Of a stretch of 43,132 nucleotides of DNA, positions 8,796 to 17,012 are shown piece after piece. The stretch lies in NCBI GenBank assembly GCA_902783785.1, contig CACZSH010000097.1, positions 1 through 43,132 of the forward strand. The letters run 5' to 3'. Both the position numbers and the translations under genes were made by a program. Within the stretch, counting starts at the first letter, position 1. The number at the start of each line of letters is the position of its first letter. Origin of the DNA: an uncultured bacterium (GTDB lineage: Bacteria; Cyanobacteriota; Vampirovibrionia; Gastranaerophilales; Gastranaerophilaceae). Under the pieces are notes generated by a model. The model saw only the letters and a list, made by a program, of their open reading frames with translations. It did not search any database and was not told the origin of the DNA.

Positions 8796-9619
8796 TGAAG
8801 ATATTAGTAACCGGTGCAAAAGGAATGCTTGGGCAAGATTTATGTCCTGTTTTGGAAGATGAAAACTATGAAGTTATTGAAACTTCTATTGAAAATCTTG
8901 ATATAACAGATATAAATCAGGTAAAAAATACTCTCTCAGAAGAAAAACCCGACATAGTTATTCATTGCGCAGGATATACAAATGTTGATTTAGCGGAAAC
9001 AGAAAAAGAACTTGCTACAAAAATTAATGTAACAGGAACAGAAAACATTGCAAAATGTTGTGCTAATAATGATATCACATTAGTTTATATATCGACAGAT
9101 TACGTTTTTGACGGAACAAAAAAAGAACCTTATACACCAGAAGATATTCCAAATCCTTTAAATCATTACGGACAAACAAAACTTGAAGGAGAGCTTGCTG
9201 TACAAGAATATTGCAAAAAATATTATATAGTTAGAACAAGCTGGTTATACGGACATCATGGCAAAAATTTTGTTGAAACTATGATAGCTCTTGCAGGTAA
9301 GCCTAAAGTAAAAGTTGTAGATGATCAAGTCGGCTGCCCAACTTGGACAATGGATTTAAGCGAAGGGATATTAGATTTAATTCAAGAAAACTTAGATTAC
9401 GGAATATATCATATTTGCGGAAGCGGTTATACAACATGGTACGAATTTGCAAAAGAAATATACAAAAATCTAAAATTAAATGTAAACCTTAAACCGTGCA
9501 AAACAGAGAATTTTCCTCGTCATGCAAAAAGACCTCAATTTTCTGCAATATGCAATGGGATTTACAGAAATTGGAAGATTGCATTAAAAGATTATTTAAA
9601 ATTACGTGAAGAACTTTAA
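8795..9619 (+). CDS. rfbD: dTDP-4-dehydrorhamnose reductase
   Basis: Last step of dTDP-L-rhamnose synthesis: NAD(P)H reduction of dTDP-4-keto-rhamnose. It has the Rossmann motif TGAKGMLG at residues 6-13, STDYVFDG at 100-107 and the YxxxK pair Tyr125/Lys129 (YGQTK), then the family segment SWLYG. Length 274, slightly short but complete. Translation is coupled to rfbB by a one-base stop/start overlap. The next gene, a membrane protein, is 30 bases downstream without a good ribosome site. Confidence 0.95.
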   Translation: MKILVTGAKGMLGQDLCPVLEDENYEVIETSIENLDITDINQVKNTLSEEKPDIVIHCAGYTNVDLAETEKELATKINVTGTENIAKCCANNDITLVYISTDYVFDGTKKEPYTPEDIPNPLNHYGQTKLEGELAVQEYCKKYYIVRTSWLYGHHGKNFVETMIALAGKPKVKVVDDQVGCPTWTMDLSEGILDLIQENLDYGIYHICGSGYTTWYEFAKEIYKNLKLNVNLKPCKTENFPRHAKRPQFSAICNGIYRNWKIALKDYLKLREEL

Positions 9620-9649
9620 TTTTTTTCATATTTGTAGTAAAATTTACCT

Positions 9650-10006
9650 ATGTTTTTCGGAAAATATAAAACTCATTACAGTTTGAACTTTTTTGCTATT
9701 TGCGGATGGATAAATCTAATCGGTTTTACAACATCAGTTTTTGGGCAATTTCTGATGGAATTATTTGAAAAGAATGAATCTTTAGATGTAATAATTCCTT
9801 CAATATTAAGTATTAATTGGTTTTTTGTTTTTTATGCAATTATAACTTTTGGTATTTTTATGTTGGAAAATTTTTACGAAGTGAGAATTAATAATGCTAA
9901 GTTTTTAAATAATCCTATAATAGATATAGCACGAATTATAGGAACAATATTAGGAATAACACCTTTTATCTTTTTATTTATTGCATTTTTATTTCTAAAA
10001 TTCTAA
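9650..10006 (+). CDS. Small integral membrane protein within the rhamnose operon
   Basis: A 118-residue protein with three likely membrane helices, about residues 12-35, 50-72 and 90-117, ending at the last helix. I recognise no domain. The N-terminus is positively charged (GKYKTHYS), so it probably stays in the cytoplasm. No clear Shine-Dalgarno precedes the ATG. It sits between rfbD and rfbA in the same direction (30 and 14 base gaps), so it is cotranscribed with sugar-nucleotide genes. A role in polysaccharide export or glycolipid handling is possible but not shown. Confidence 0.72.
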   Translation: MFFGKYKTHYSLNFFAICGWINLIGFTTSVFGQFLMELFEKNESLDVIIPSILSINWFFVFYAIITFGIFMLENFYEVRINNAKFLNNPIIDIARIIGTILGITPFIFLFIAFLFLKF

Positions 10007-10020
10007 TAAAGGAGTCATTT

Positions 10021-10899
10021 ATGAAAGGAATAATATTAGCTGGAGGAGCCGGAACAAGATTGTACCCAAGTACAATGGTTGTATCAAAACAGCTTTTGCC
10101 AATATACGATAAACCAATGATTTATCATCCGATTTCTGTACTAATGTTAGCCGGAATAAGAGATATTTTAATAATTTCAACTCCAAAAGATTTACCTAAT
10201 TTTGAAAAGTTATTAGGAGATGGGTCTCAATTTGGATTAAGATTTAAATACAAAGAACAACCAAGTCCTGACGGATTAGCACAAGCTTTTATTTTAGGAG
10301 AAGAATTCATAGGAGATGACAATGTAGCCTTAATATTAGGTGATAATATTTTCTATGGACAAAGATTTTCAGGAACATTAAAATACGTAGTAAAACAAAT
10401 ACAAATAATTGGAGGAGCAACTGTATTTGCATATCATGTAAAAGATCCTCAAAGATTTGGTGTAGCAGAATTTGACGACACAGGAAAAGTTTTAACGTTG
10501 GAAGAAAAGCCTCAAAATCCAAAATCAAATTATGCAGTAACAGGTTTATATTTCTATGACAATAAAGTTGTAGAATATGCGAAAAATCTTAAACCTTCTG
10601 CAAGGGGCGAATTAGAAATAACCGATTTAAATAAAGTTTATTTGGAACAAGGCAAATTAAACTGCGAAGTTTTATCAAGAGGTTTTGCTTGGTTAGATAC
10701 AGGAACTCACGCATCACTACTTCAAGCAGGGCAATACATTCAAACAATTGAAGAAAATCAAGGAATAAAAATTGCTTGCCTTGAAGAAATTGCGTACAGA
10801 ATGAAATTTGTATCAAAAGAACATTTAAGACAACAAGTTGAACAATACAAAAATAATGAATATTATGATTATATAAAAAGATTAATCAACGAAAACTAA
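10021..10899 (+). CDS. rfbA: Glucose-1-phosphate thymidylyltransferase
   Basis: First step of dTDP-L-rhamnose synthesis: dTTP plus glucose-1-phosphate gives dTDP-glucose. Signatures are GGAGTRLYP at residues 8-16, [12 protein letters not shown] at 22-33, the thymine-side loop [12 protein letters not shown] at 79-90, and LGDNIFYG with the metal-binding Asp. Length 292 is typical of the short form. AAAGGAG precedes the ATG. A second, diverged copy closes the operon at 13179; this one has the canonical loops and is the expected RfbA of the pathway. Confidence 0.96.
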   Translation: MKGIILAGGAGTRLYPSTMVVSKQLLPIYDKPMIYHPISVLMLAGIRDILIISTPKDLPNFEKLLGDGSQFGLRFKYKEQPSPDGLAQAFILGEEFIGDDNVALILGDNIFYGQRFSGTLKYVVKQIQIIGGATVFAYHVKDPQRFGVAEFDDTGKVLTLEEKPQNPKSNYAVTGLYFYDNKVVEYAKNLKPSARGELEITDLNKVYLEQGKLNCEVLSRGFAWLDTGTHASLLQAGQYIQTIEENQGIKIACLEEIAYRMKFVSKEHLRQQVEQYKNNEYYDYIKRLINEN

Positions 10900-10909
10900 A
10901 GGTTTTTAA

Positions 10910-11854
10910 ATGAAAAAAATATTAGTAACAGGAGGAGCAGGTTTTATAGGAAGTCATTTATGCGAAAAATTGCTAAATGGTGGAAACTATGTAATTTGTC
11001 TTGATAATTTTTTTACTGGTAAAAAAGACAATATAAAACATTTGATAAGTAATAAAAATTTTGAACTAGTAGAACACGATATAGTAAAAGACTACTTCAC
11101 AGAAGTAAATCAAATATATAATTTAGCATGCCCGGCAAGCCCTGTTGCATACCAATACAATCCGATAAATACAATAAAAACTTGTGTTCTTGGAACGTTG
11201 AACATGCTTGAACTCGCAAAGAAAAATGATGCAAGAATACTACAATCTTCAACAAGTGAAATCTACGGTAATCCAATAATGCATCCGCAAAAGGAAGAAT
11301 ATTGGGGAAATGTAAATCCTATTGGAATAAGAAGCTGTTATGACGAAGGAAAACGCTGTGCAGAAACCTTAATGATGGACTTTCACAGACAGAACAAAGT
11401 TGATATTAGAATAATAAGAATATTTAATACATACGGTCCGAATATGGATATAAATGACGGAAGAGTTGTATCAAATTTTATAGTTCAAGCCTTACAAGAT
11501 AAAGATATCACAATATACGGAGACGGTTCTCAAACTCGATCATTTTGCTATGTTTCAGATTTAATAGACGGAATAATAAAAATGATGAATAACGAATTTG
11601 ATTTTATAGGACCTGTAAACTTAGGAAACCCTAGTGAAAGAACAATACTTGACTTTGCTAAGTTAATAATAGAATTAACAAATTCAAAATCTAAAATAGT
11701 ATACAAAAATTTGCCTCAAGATGATCCAATAAAAAGAAAACCTGACATTTCTCTTGCAAAAGAAAAATTAAAATGGGAACCAAAAGTTGATATAAAAGAC
11801 GGTTTAGCCAAAACTATTGAATACTTTGATAAAAAGTTAAAGGAGAATAACTAG
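10910..11854 (+). CDS. uxs: UDP-glucuronate decarboxylase (UDP-xylose synthase)
   Basis: Extended short-chain dehydrogenase that decarboxylates UDP-glucuronate to UDP-xylose. GGAGFIG at residues 8-14 binds NAD. The family signature NLACPASP at 71-78 is followed by STSEIYG at 114-120 and [11 protein letters not shown] at 139-149, with Tyr144/Lys148 the catalytic pair. FNTYGP and [10 protein letters not shown] complete the match. Length 314 is typical of bacterial and plant cytosolic UXS. Its substrate is made by the next gene, ugd, whose GTG start overlaps this stop by one base, so the two form a UDP-xylose module. Confidence 0.92.
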   Translation: MKKILVTGGAGFIGSHLCEKLLNGGNYVICLDNFFTGKKDNIKHLISNKNFELVEHDIVKDYFTEVNQIYNLACPASPVAYQYNPINTIKTCVLGTLNMLELAKKNDARILQSSTSEIYGNPIMHPQKEEYWGNVNPIGIRSCYDEGKRCAETLMMDFHRQNKVDIRIIRIFNTYGPNMDINDGRVVSNFIVQALQDKDITIYGDGSQTRSFCYVSDLIDGIIKMMNNEFDFIGPVNLGNPSERTILDFAKLIIELTNSKSKIVYKNLPQDDPIKRKPDISLAKEKLKWEPKVDIKDGLAKTIEYFDKKLKENN

Positions 11855-13179
11855 TGAAAGTTTGTGTAATAGGAACAGGATATGTTGGTTTAGTTGTTGG
11901 AACTTGTTTGGCAGAAATGGGCAACGATGTTATTTGCGTTGATAATAATATTGAAAAATTAAAACAATTAAAACAAGGTATAATACCTATTTATGAACCA
12001 GGCTTAGAAGAACTTATCAAAGAAAATGTGTCCGAAAATAGACTAAACTTTTCTAACAATATAAAAGAAGCTATCGAAAAATCATTAATTTGTTACATTG
12101 CGGTTGGAACTCCTCAGAAAGAAGATGGCTCAGCAGATTTACAATATGTATACCAAGTTGCAGAAGATATTGGAAATTATATAAATAATTATAAAGTAAT
12201 TGTAGATAAATCAACCGTACCAATAGGAACAGCAGAAAAAATAACAAACATTATAAAAACAAAAACAAAATACAAATTTGACGTAATATCAAATCCTGAA
12301 TTTTTAAAACAAGGTTCAGCTGTAGAAGATTTTCTAAAACCAGATAGAATAATAATTGGTTCAAGTTCTGACAAAGCTACAGAAATAATGAAAGAGTTAT
12401 ATGCACCATTTTTAAGAACAGGAAATCCAATAATATTAATGGATGTAAAATCTGCAGAAATGACAAAATATGCTTCAAATTCTTTTTTAGCGATGAAAGT
12501 ATCGTTTGCAAATGAAATCGCAAATATTTGCGAAAAAGTCGGTGCAGATGCAGATATGGTAAGAAAGGGTATGAGTGCAGACAAGAGAATTGGCTCACAA
12601 TTTTTATTTGCAGGGCTTGGATACGGGGGCAGTTGTTTTCCAAAAGATGTAAAAGCATTAATAAAAACTGCACAAGACAATCAATGTGATTATGATATTT
12701 TAAATGCCACAGATAAAGTGAACAAAAATCAAAGACAATTGTTCATAAATAAAATAGTAAAAAAATACGGAAAAGACTTAAAAGAAAAGACTTTTGCAAT
12801 TTGGGGTTTATCTTTTAAACCAAAGACTAACGATATGAGAGAAGCTCCATCAATTACAATAATAAACGAATTACTAAAAATGGGAGCAAAAATTCAATGC
12901 TATGATCCAAAAGCTATTGAAACAGCAAAAGAAATTTTTAAAGATTCAATCATATACGCACAAAACTCCTATGAGGCACTAAAAGATGCTGATGCAATGT
13001 TGCTTTTGACAGAATGGAATGAATTTAGAAGACCTGATTTTGAAAAAATAAAAATGTTATTAAAAACACCAGTAATATTTGACGGAAGAAATCAATATAA
13101 TACAAAACATCTTATTGAACTCGGATTTGAATATTTTTCAATAGGGAAAAAAGCTACTAAAAAGGAGACTAACTACTAA
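11854..13179 (+). CDS. ugd: UDP-glucose 6-dehydrogenase
   Basis: Oxidises UDP-glucose to UDP-glucuronate with two NAD. It has GTGYVG at residues 7-12, EFLKQGSAVEDFLKPDR at about 149-165, Lys205 in MTKYASN, and the catalytic Cys261 in GGSCFPKDV. A C-terminal UDP-binding domain follows (IWGLSFKPKTNDMREAPS). Length 441 is normal. The start is a GTG behind AAAGGAG and overlaps the uxs stop; the stop in turn overlaps the next ATG (TAATG). It feeds the UDP-glucuronate decarboxylase upstream. Confidence 0.95.
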   Translation: MKVCVIGTGYVGLVVGTCLAEMGNDVICVDNNIEKLKQLKQGIIPIYEPGLEELIKENVSENRLNFSNNIKEAIEKSLICYIAVGTPQKEDGSADLQYVYQVAEDIGNYINNYKVIVDKSTVPIGTAEKITNIIKTKTKYKFDVISNPEFLKQGSAVEDFLKPDRIIIGSSSDKATEIMKELYAPFLRTGNPIILMDVKSAEMTKYASNSFLAMKVSFANEIANICEKVGADADMVRKGMSADKRIGSQFLFAGLGYGGSCFPKDVKALIKTAQDNQCDYDILNATDKVNKNQRQLFINKIVKKYGKDLKEKTFAIWGLSFKPKTNDMREAPSITIINELLKMGAKIQCYDPKAIETAKEIFKDSIIYAQNSYEALKDADAMLLLTEWNEFRRPDFEKIKMLLKTPVIFDGRNQYNTKHLIELGFEYFSIGKKATKKETNY

Positions 13180-14051
13180 TGAAAGGAATAATACTTGCCG
13201 GCGGCGCAGGAACAAGACTTTTTCCAGCATCATTGCCAATATCAAAAATATTATTAACAATTTATAATAAACCTATGATTTACTATCCTCTTTCAACATT
13301 TTTAAGAGCCGGTATAAAAGATATTCTTATTATTACAAATGAAGCCGATTACGAAAATTTTAGAAAATTATTAGGCGATGGCTCACAAATAGGTATAAAT
13401 ATAAAATATCGTATTCAATATGTTCAAAAAGGAATAGCTGATGCATTTTTAATAGGAGAAGACTTTATAGAAAAAGATTCTGTTGCCTTAATCCTTGGAG
13501 ATAACATCTTTTACGGAAAAAATTTCGGAAATATTATGAAAAAAGCAATATTAAAAAATGAAGGAGCAACAGTATTTGGATATAAAGTACCTGATCCTGA
13601 GCGTTTTGGAGTTATAGATTTTGATAAAAATAAAAAGGTACTTTCTTTGGAAGAAAAACCTACAAATCCAAAATCTAATTACGCAGTAACCGGTTTATAT
13701 TTTTATGATAACAACGTTTGCAAATATACCCAATCTTTAAAGCCTTCTCTGAGGGGAGAATTAGAAATAACAGATTTAAATAAAATTTATTTAGAAAAAG
13801 GTAAATTAAATGTAGAAATTTTGGATAAAAGTTTTAAATGGTTTGATACAGGAACTCATGAATCAATGCTTGAAGCTTCAAATTATGTAAATAAAATGGA
13901 GAAAAATGGCGTAACCATAGGTTGTATAGAAGAAATAGCTTATAAAGAATCTTTTATTTCTGCAAAAAATTTATGGAAAAACCTTGAAAAATTCGGCGAC
14001 AAAAACGAATATTACAATAATATAAAAAAGCTTTTAGTTTCTAATAAATAG
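13179..14051 (+). CDS. Second RmlA-like sugar nucleotidyltransferase, diverged
   Basis: A 290-residue paralogue of the rfbA product with the same fold and overall order: GGAGTRLFP at residues 8-16, LGDNIFYG, and [11 protein letters not shown]. The loops that are nearly invariant in RmlA have changed. Gln24, Pro27 and Asp30 of [12 protein letters not shown] are Ile, Thr and Asn. PSPD at 81-84 is YVQK, and Gln88 is Asp. Arg13, Lys23, Gln80 and Gly85 remain, so a nucleotide site like that of RmlA may persist. It could be a redundant thymidylyltransferase or accept another sugar phosphate or nucleotide. It is translationally coupled to ugd (AAAGGAG, TAATG) and is the last gene of the operon. Confidence 0.82.
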   Translation: MKGIILAGGAGTRLFPASLPISKILLTIYNKPMIYYPLSTFLRAGIKDILIITNEADYENFRKLLGDGSQIGINIKYRIQYVQKGIADAFLIGEDFIEKDSVALILGDNIFYGKNFGNIMKKAILKNEGATVFGYKVPDPERFGVIDFDKNKKVLSLEEKPTNPKSNYAVTGLYFYDNNVCKYTQSLKPSLRGELEITDLNKIYLEKGKLNVEILDKSFKWFDTGTHESMLEASNYVNKMEKNGVTIGCIEEIAYKESFISAKNLWKNLEKFGDKNEYYNNIKKLLVSNK

Positions 14052-14054
14052 GCT

Positions 14055-14086
14055 ATACACATGTTACTGTTTTGTAACATGTGTAT
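14055..14086 (+). terminator. Inverted repeat after the sugar operon, possible terminator
   Basis: A perfect 13-bp inverted repeat (ATACACATGTTAC and its complement) with a six-base TGTTTT loop, three bases after the stop of the last operon gene. There is no proper T tract (TTTAT only), so it is either an imperfect terminator, an mRNA-stabilising 3' hairpin, or a dyad operator for the gene at 14228. Confidence 0.55.
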
Positions 14087-14227
14087 TTATAAAAAGCAAT
14101 TTTAATACAAAAAAACACTTATATAAGGCATAAAGTGTGTGATGTATGCTGCAAAAAAGCTAGTGTCATTTACGCTGTGTATCTATGTGTGAATTTGGTA
14201 GATAAAATTAAATAAAGGAGTAAATTT

Positions 14228-14557
14228 ATGTTTGTAGGATTTCAAGATTACACTGTAAAAAAAGATTATTATCCTCGAGAAATTGGTGAATCAATACCAC
14301 CACGAAAACCTCAACCGGAATGCCGAGAATACAGACCGAGAGAAATTGGTGAAGATCCTAGAACAATACCTACAAGAGAACAACAACAAAAAAACTTTGA
14401 TAGAGCAGCCACATATCATACCAGTCCTTCACGACCAACGTATGAACACAGGCCCCGTGAAATAGGAGAAGATCCTAGAGAAGTAAAAAATCCTGATGCT
14501 CCAAAACAAGCATCCGAAATGACAGAACAAGAAAGAAGAATTGATTTATTTGCATAA
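14228..14557 (+). CDS. PREIGE-repeat hypothetical protein
   Basis: A 109-residue, very hydrophilic and probably disordered protein. The hexapeptide PREIGE occurs three times (residues 16-21, 37-42, 76-81), the last two inside the longer RPREIGEDPR. The repeats use different codons, so they are kept at protein level. There is no signal peptide or membrane segment. AAAGGAG lies seven bases before the ATG, so it is well translated. It stands alone, with its own downstream terminator and about 140 bases of leader upstream. The spaced identical motifs suggest multivalent binding to one partner; no family is recognised. Confidence 0.78.
   Translation: MFVGFQDYTVKKDYYPREIGESIPPRKPQPECREYRPREIGEDPRTIPTREQQQKNFDRAATYHTSPSRPTYEHRPREIGEDPREVKNPDAPKQASEMTEQERRIDLFA
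14273..14479 (+). repeat. Three spaced PREIGE-coding repeats
   Basis: Copies at 14273-14290, 14333-14362 and 14450-14479 encode PREIGE, RPREIGEDPR and RPREIGEDPR. They differ at synonymous positions, for example AAATTGGTGAA against AAATAGGAGAA. Confidence 0.85.
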
Positions 14558-14570
14558 AAAATTTACAATA

Positions 14571-14605
14571 AAAAAATACCGAAAATAATATTTTCGGTAT
14601 TTTTT
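14571..14605 (+). terminator. Intrinsic terminator after the PREIGE gene
   Basis: A 15-bp perfect stem (ATACCGAAAA core) with a five-base TAATA loop and a run of T on the right. Fourteen bases separate it from the stop codon. The A tract on the left makes it potentially bidirectional. Confidence 0.9.
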
Positions 14606-14718
14606 TTATGAAAATCAACCAATTAAACTATGAAAAAATAACCTAAAAAATATAAAATATATAAATAGATTTGATTTTTGAATAAAAAATATTAAAAAAT
14701 AATTGACAGGAAGATATT

Positions 14719-15636
14719 ATGAGATTAAAAAATTTAATAACAAAAAGTTTAATAATCCTATTTGCACTAAGTTCAGTGTCATTTGCTAGTAATATTACAT
14801 TACAAGGTGCAATACAAAAATATAAATCAGGAAATTATACAGGTTGTATTCAAGATTTAGAAACATATACCAGAAATGAACAATCAAATGCACTTGCGTA
14901 CTATTATCTTGCAATTGCAAATGTACAAGCAGGAAGAAAACAAAATGCTATACAAGCTTACGATAGAGTTTTGGCACTAAAACCAAATGCAACTCTTCTA
15001 GATTACGCAACAAAAGGAAAAGTTTGTCTTGAAGAACCGCAATTTTGCTATAAAAGTAATGTAATGAAAGAAGAAGATACAGAACTTGATAAATTTATAA
15101 AAGATAAAAATCAATTTGTATATAAAGATGCTCAAAAAGAAGAAACAAAGAAAAATTTAGATTCTTTAAAAAATCGTATAAATTCAGACGAAGAAATAAA
15201 TCGTACAGAATTTGAAGAATATGAGAGAAGCAGCAATAAAGAAAATAAAAACTTAAAACAAGCAAAAATGCCGACTAACGATGAAGTTGTAGCTGCAATA
15301 AAAATACTAAATCAAGCAGGATTAGGAAGTCTTGTAACACAACAACCTGCGCAACAATCTGTAGCTCAACAACCACAGCAAACAGAACAACAAAGACAAA
15401 TGCTTCAAGCAATGGCGGCAATACAACAAAATCCTTATGGAAATATTTCAGCAATGTTTGGAGGTAACAATAATAACAATAACAGTTCTAATCAACTTAT
15501 GAATATGTTACCATTAATTATGGCACAAGGTGGTCAAAACGGACAAAATTCTATGAGTCCTGAAGTTATTCAAGCAATGATGATGAATGCAATGATGCCT
15601 GATTTAAATTTTAGTTCAAATAGTGACAACCGATAA
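14719..15636 (+). CDS. Exported TPR protein with Gln/Asn-rich C-terminus
   Basis: A 305-residue protein with a Sec signal peptide (KK, hydrophobic core, SFA cleavage region, about residues 1-23). Residues about 28-95 look like two tetratricopeptide repeats (YYYLAIANVQAGRKQNAIQAYDRVLALKPN). A charged helical middle follows, then a low-complexity tail rich in Gln, Asn and Met. It should act in the periplasm or at the outer membrane, as a binding scaffold. AGGAAG lies five bases before the ATG. It precedes fliW by 50 bases in the same direction, so it may share control with the flagellar regulators, but no function can be stated. Confidence 0.8.
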   Translation: MRLKNLITKSLIILFALSSVSFASNITLQGAIQKYKSGNYTGCIQDLETYTRNEQSNALAYYYLAIANVQAGRKQNAIQAYDRVLALKPNATLLDYATKGKVCLEEPQFCYKSNVMKEEDTELDKFIKDKNQFVYKDAQKEETKKNLDSLKNRINSDEEINRTEFEEYERSSNKENKNLKQAKMPTNDEVVAAIKILNQAGLGSLVTQQPAQQSVAQQPQQTEQQRQMLQAMAAIQQNPYGNISAMFGGNNNNNNSSNQLMNMLPLIMAQGGQNGQNSMSPEVIQAMMMNAMMPDLNFSSNSDNR

Positions 15637-15686
15637 AAAAATATATATAATAAATAAATTACACAATAAAGGGAAATAGGAAGGTT

Positions 15687-16112
15687 ATGAAATTTAAAAC
15701 AACGAGATTTGGAGAAATTGATATTGACGAAGAATTAATATTCAATTTTGAATTACCAATTTTAGGCTATGAAGATAAAAGATACGTAATGATTGATGTT
15801 ACAGAAAATCCAATATTTAAATGGTTACAAGCCGTAGATACTCCTGAAGTATCTTTTCCAATAACAAATCCTGTCATTTTTGGACATGATTATGTATTTG
15901 AATTACCAACACAAGCGCAAGATGTTCTCGATATAAAAACCGCAGAAGAAGTACTTGCTTTTAATATAGCATGCATTCCTGACAAAGCTCCAAAAGATTC
16001 TACAATAAATCTTCTTGCACCACTAATCTTTAACACAAAAAATCATAAAGCTGGTCAAGTAATTCTTACTGATAGCGGATTTAGTACAAGAGAAAAATTA
16101 TTTAAAAATTAA
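15687..16112 (+). CDS. fliW: Flagellar assembly factor FliW
   Basis: A 141-residue FliW. In other bacteria FliW binds and inactivates CsrA, and flagellin competes for FliW, so that flagellin translation follows filament assembly. Family features are TRFGEIDIDEELIFNFELP at the N-terminus, FKWLQAVDTPEVSFPI in the centre and NLLAPLIFNTKNHKAGQVIL near the end. AGGAAGG precedes the ATG. csrA follows 30 bases downstream, the usual partner arrangement. No flagellin gene is in the window. Confidence 0.94.
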   Translation: MKFKTTRFGEIDIDEELIFNFELPILGYEDKRYVMIDVTENPIFKWLQAVDTPEVSFPITNPVIFGHDYVFELPTQAQDVLDIKTAEEVLAFNIACIPDKAPKDSTINLLAPLIFNTKNHKAGQVILTDSGFSTREKLFKN

Positions 16113-16142
16113 TTGTAGAATACAAACGATTGAGAGAAAGAT

Positions 16143-16424
16143 ATGCTAATTTTATCAAGAAAAAACGGACAAAAAATTATAATAAACGATAATATCGAAA
16201 TAACTATTGTGGAATCAAAAAACGATAATTGTAAAATTGCAATTGATGCACCACGAGATGTAAAAGTTTATAGAGAAGAAGTTTACAAACAAATAAAAAG
16301 CTCTAACCAAATGAGTACGGATTCATTAACTGATTTAAGTCAATTAGCAGACTTAATGCCAAAAACTAATGACAATAATGAACAAAAAAAGAAAACAATA
16401 ATATTCAAAAAGAAACCTGAATGA
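16143..16424 (+). CDS. csrA: Carbon storage regulator CsrA
   Basis: RNA-binding translational repressor that recognises GGA in hairpin loops. Residues 1-55 match CsrA (MLILSRKNGQKIIINDNIEI, then APRDVKVYREEVY). The protein is 93 residues, with about 35 extra residues after the core, ending in a basic stretch (KKKTIIFKKKPE). An extended C-terminus is part of the FliW contact in Bacillus-type CsrA, but this tail is longer than those I know. GAGAGAAAG precedes the ATG. The stop overlaps the next start by four bases (ATGA). Confidence 0.94.
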   Translation: MLILSRKNGQKIIINDNIEITIVESKNDNCKIAIDAPRDVKVYREEVYKQIKSSNQMSTDSLTDLSQLADLMPKTNDNNEQKKKTIIFKKKPE

Positions 16425-17011
16425 TAATAAATTATGAAACAGCAAAAAAAGATTTGCTTGATTTAAATTTTAAAAATTGCGAAAAATATTTTCAAAACAA
16501 TAATTATCAACTGGAGTTCGGATATTGTGAACTTTTAAAAGGTAATTTAGATAATGCAAAAAGAATTTTCGCACCTATTTCAAACTATAACCCTCGTGCA
16601 CATTGGGCATTAAGAATGATACAATTTATAGAAGGTTATGTTACTTTTTTACCATCGTATTTTGAAATAAGAAATTTTTTAGAGATTGATATTTATTTAT
16701 TATTAAAGGCAAAAAAACTTAATTGGGTAGAAAATATTATAAACGGTGATGATTTATTTTTCAGTGTAAACAGTGAAAGCTATAAATTTATAGCAAGAGT
16801 TCTAATGTATAATAATTATGCCGAAGTAGCAAAAATATATCTTGATAAAGGTATCGAAAACTCCTATGGAGATCCTGAGATTCACATTATTTTGGCAGAT
16901 TATTATTTATCAAAAAATGATAAAGAAAAAGCTATAAAATCTTTAACCAACTGTCTTAGAATTTTACCGGAATATTACCCTGCAAAGAAAAAATTAAAGG
17001 AATTAAACTAA
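16421..17011 (+). CDS. TPR-like protein coupled to csrA
   Basis: A 196-residue helical protein with tetratricopeptide-like repeats, clearest at about residues 150-190 (EIHIILADYYLSKNDKEKAIKSLTNCLRILPEYYPAKKKL) and weaker near residues 10-60. There is no signal peptide, so it is cytoplasmic. Its ATG overlaps the csrA stop by four bases, so translation is coupled and the protein probably belongs to the FliW-CsrA module, perhaps as an adaptor. It ends one base from the stop of the convergent purA gene, with no terminator between them. Confidence 0.8.
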   Translation: MIINYETAKKDLLDLNFKNCEKYFQNNNYQLEFGYCELLKGNLDNAKRIFAPISNYNPRAHWALRMIQFIEGYVTFLPSYFEIRNFLEIDIYLLLKAKKLNWVENIINGDDLFFSVNSESYKFIARVLMYNNYAEVAKIYLDKGIENSYGDPEIHIILADYYLSKNDKEKAIKSLTNCLRILPEYYPAKKKLKELN

Positions 17012-17012
17012 T

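Noticed and set aside
12189-12680. Long antisense open frame inside ugd (163 codons)
   Set aside because: Shadow of a real gene; no ribosome site and no recognisable protein.
14151-14201. ATG-initiated frame of 16 codons upstream of the PREIGE gene
   Set aside because: No ribosome site and low-complexity surroundings; a leader peptide cannot be supported.
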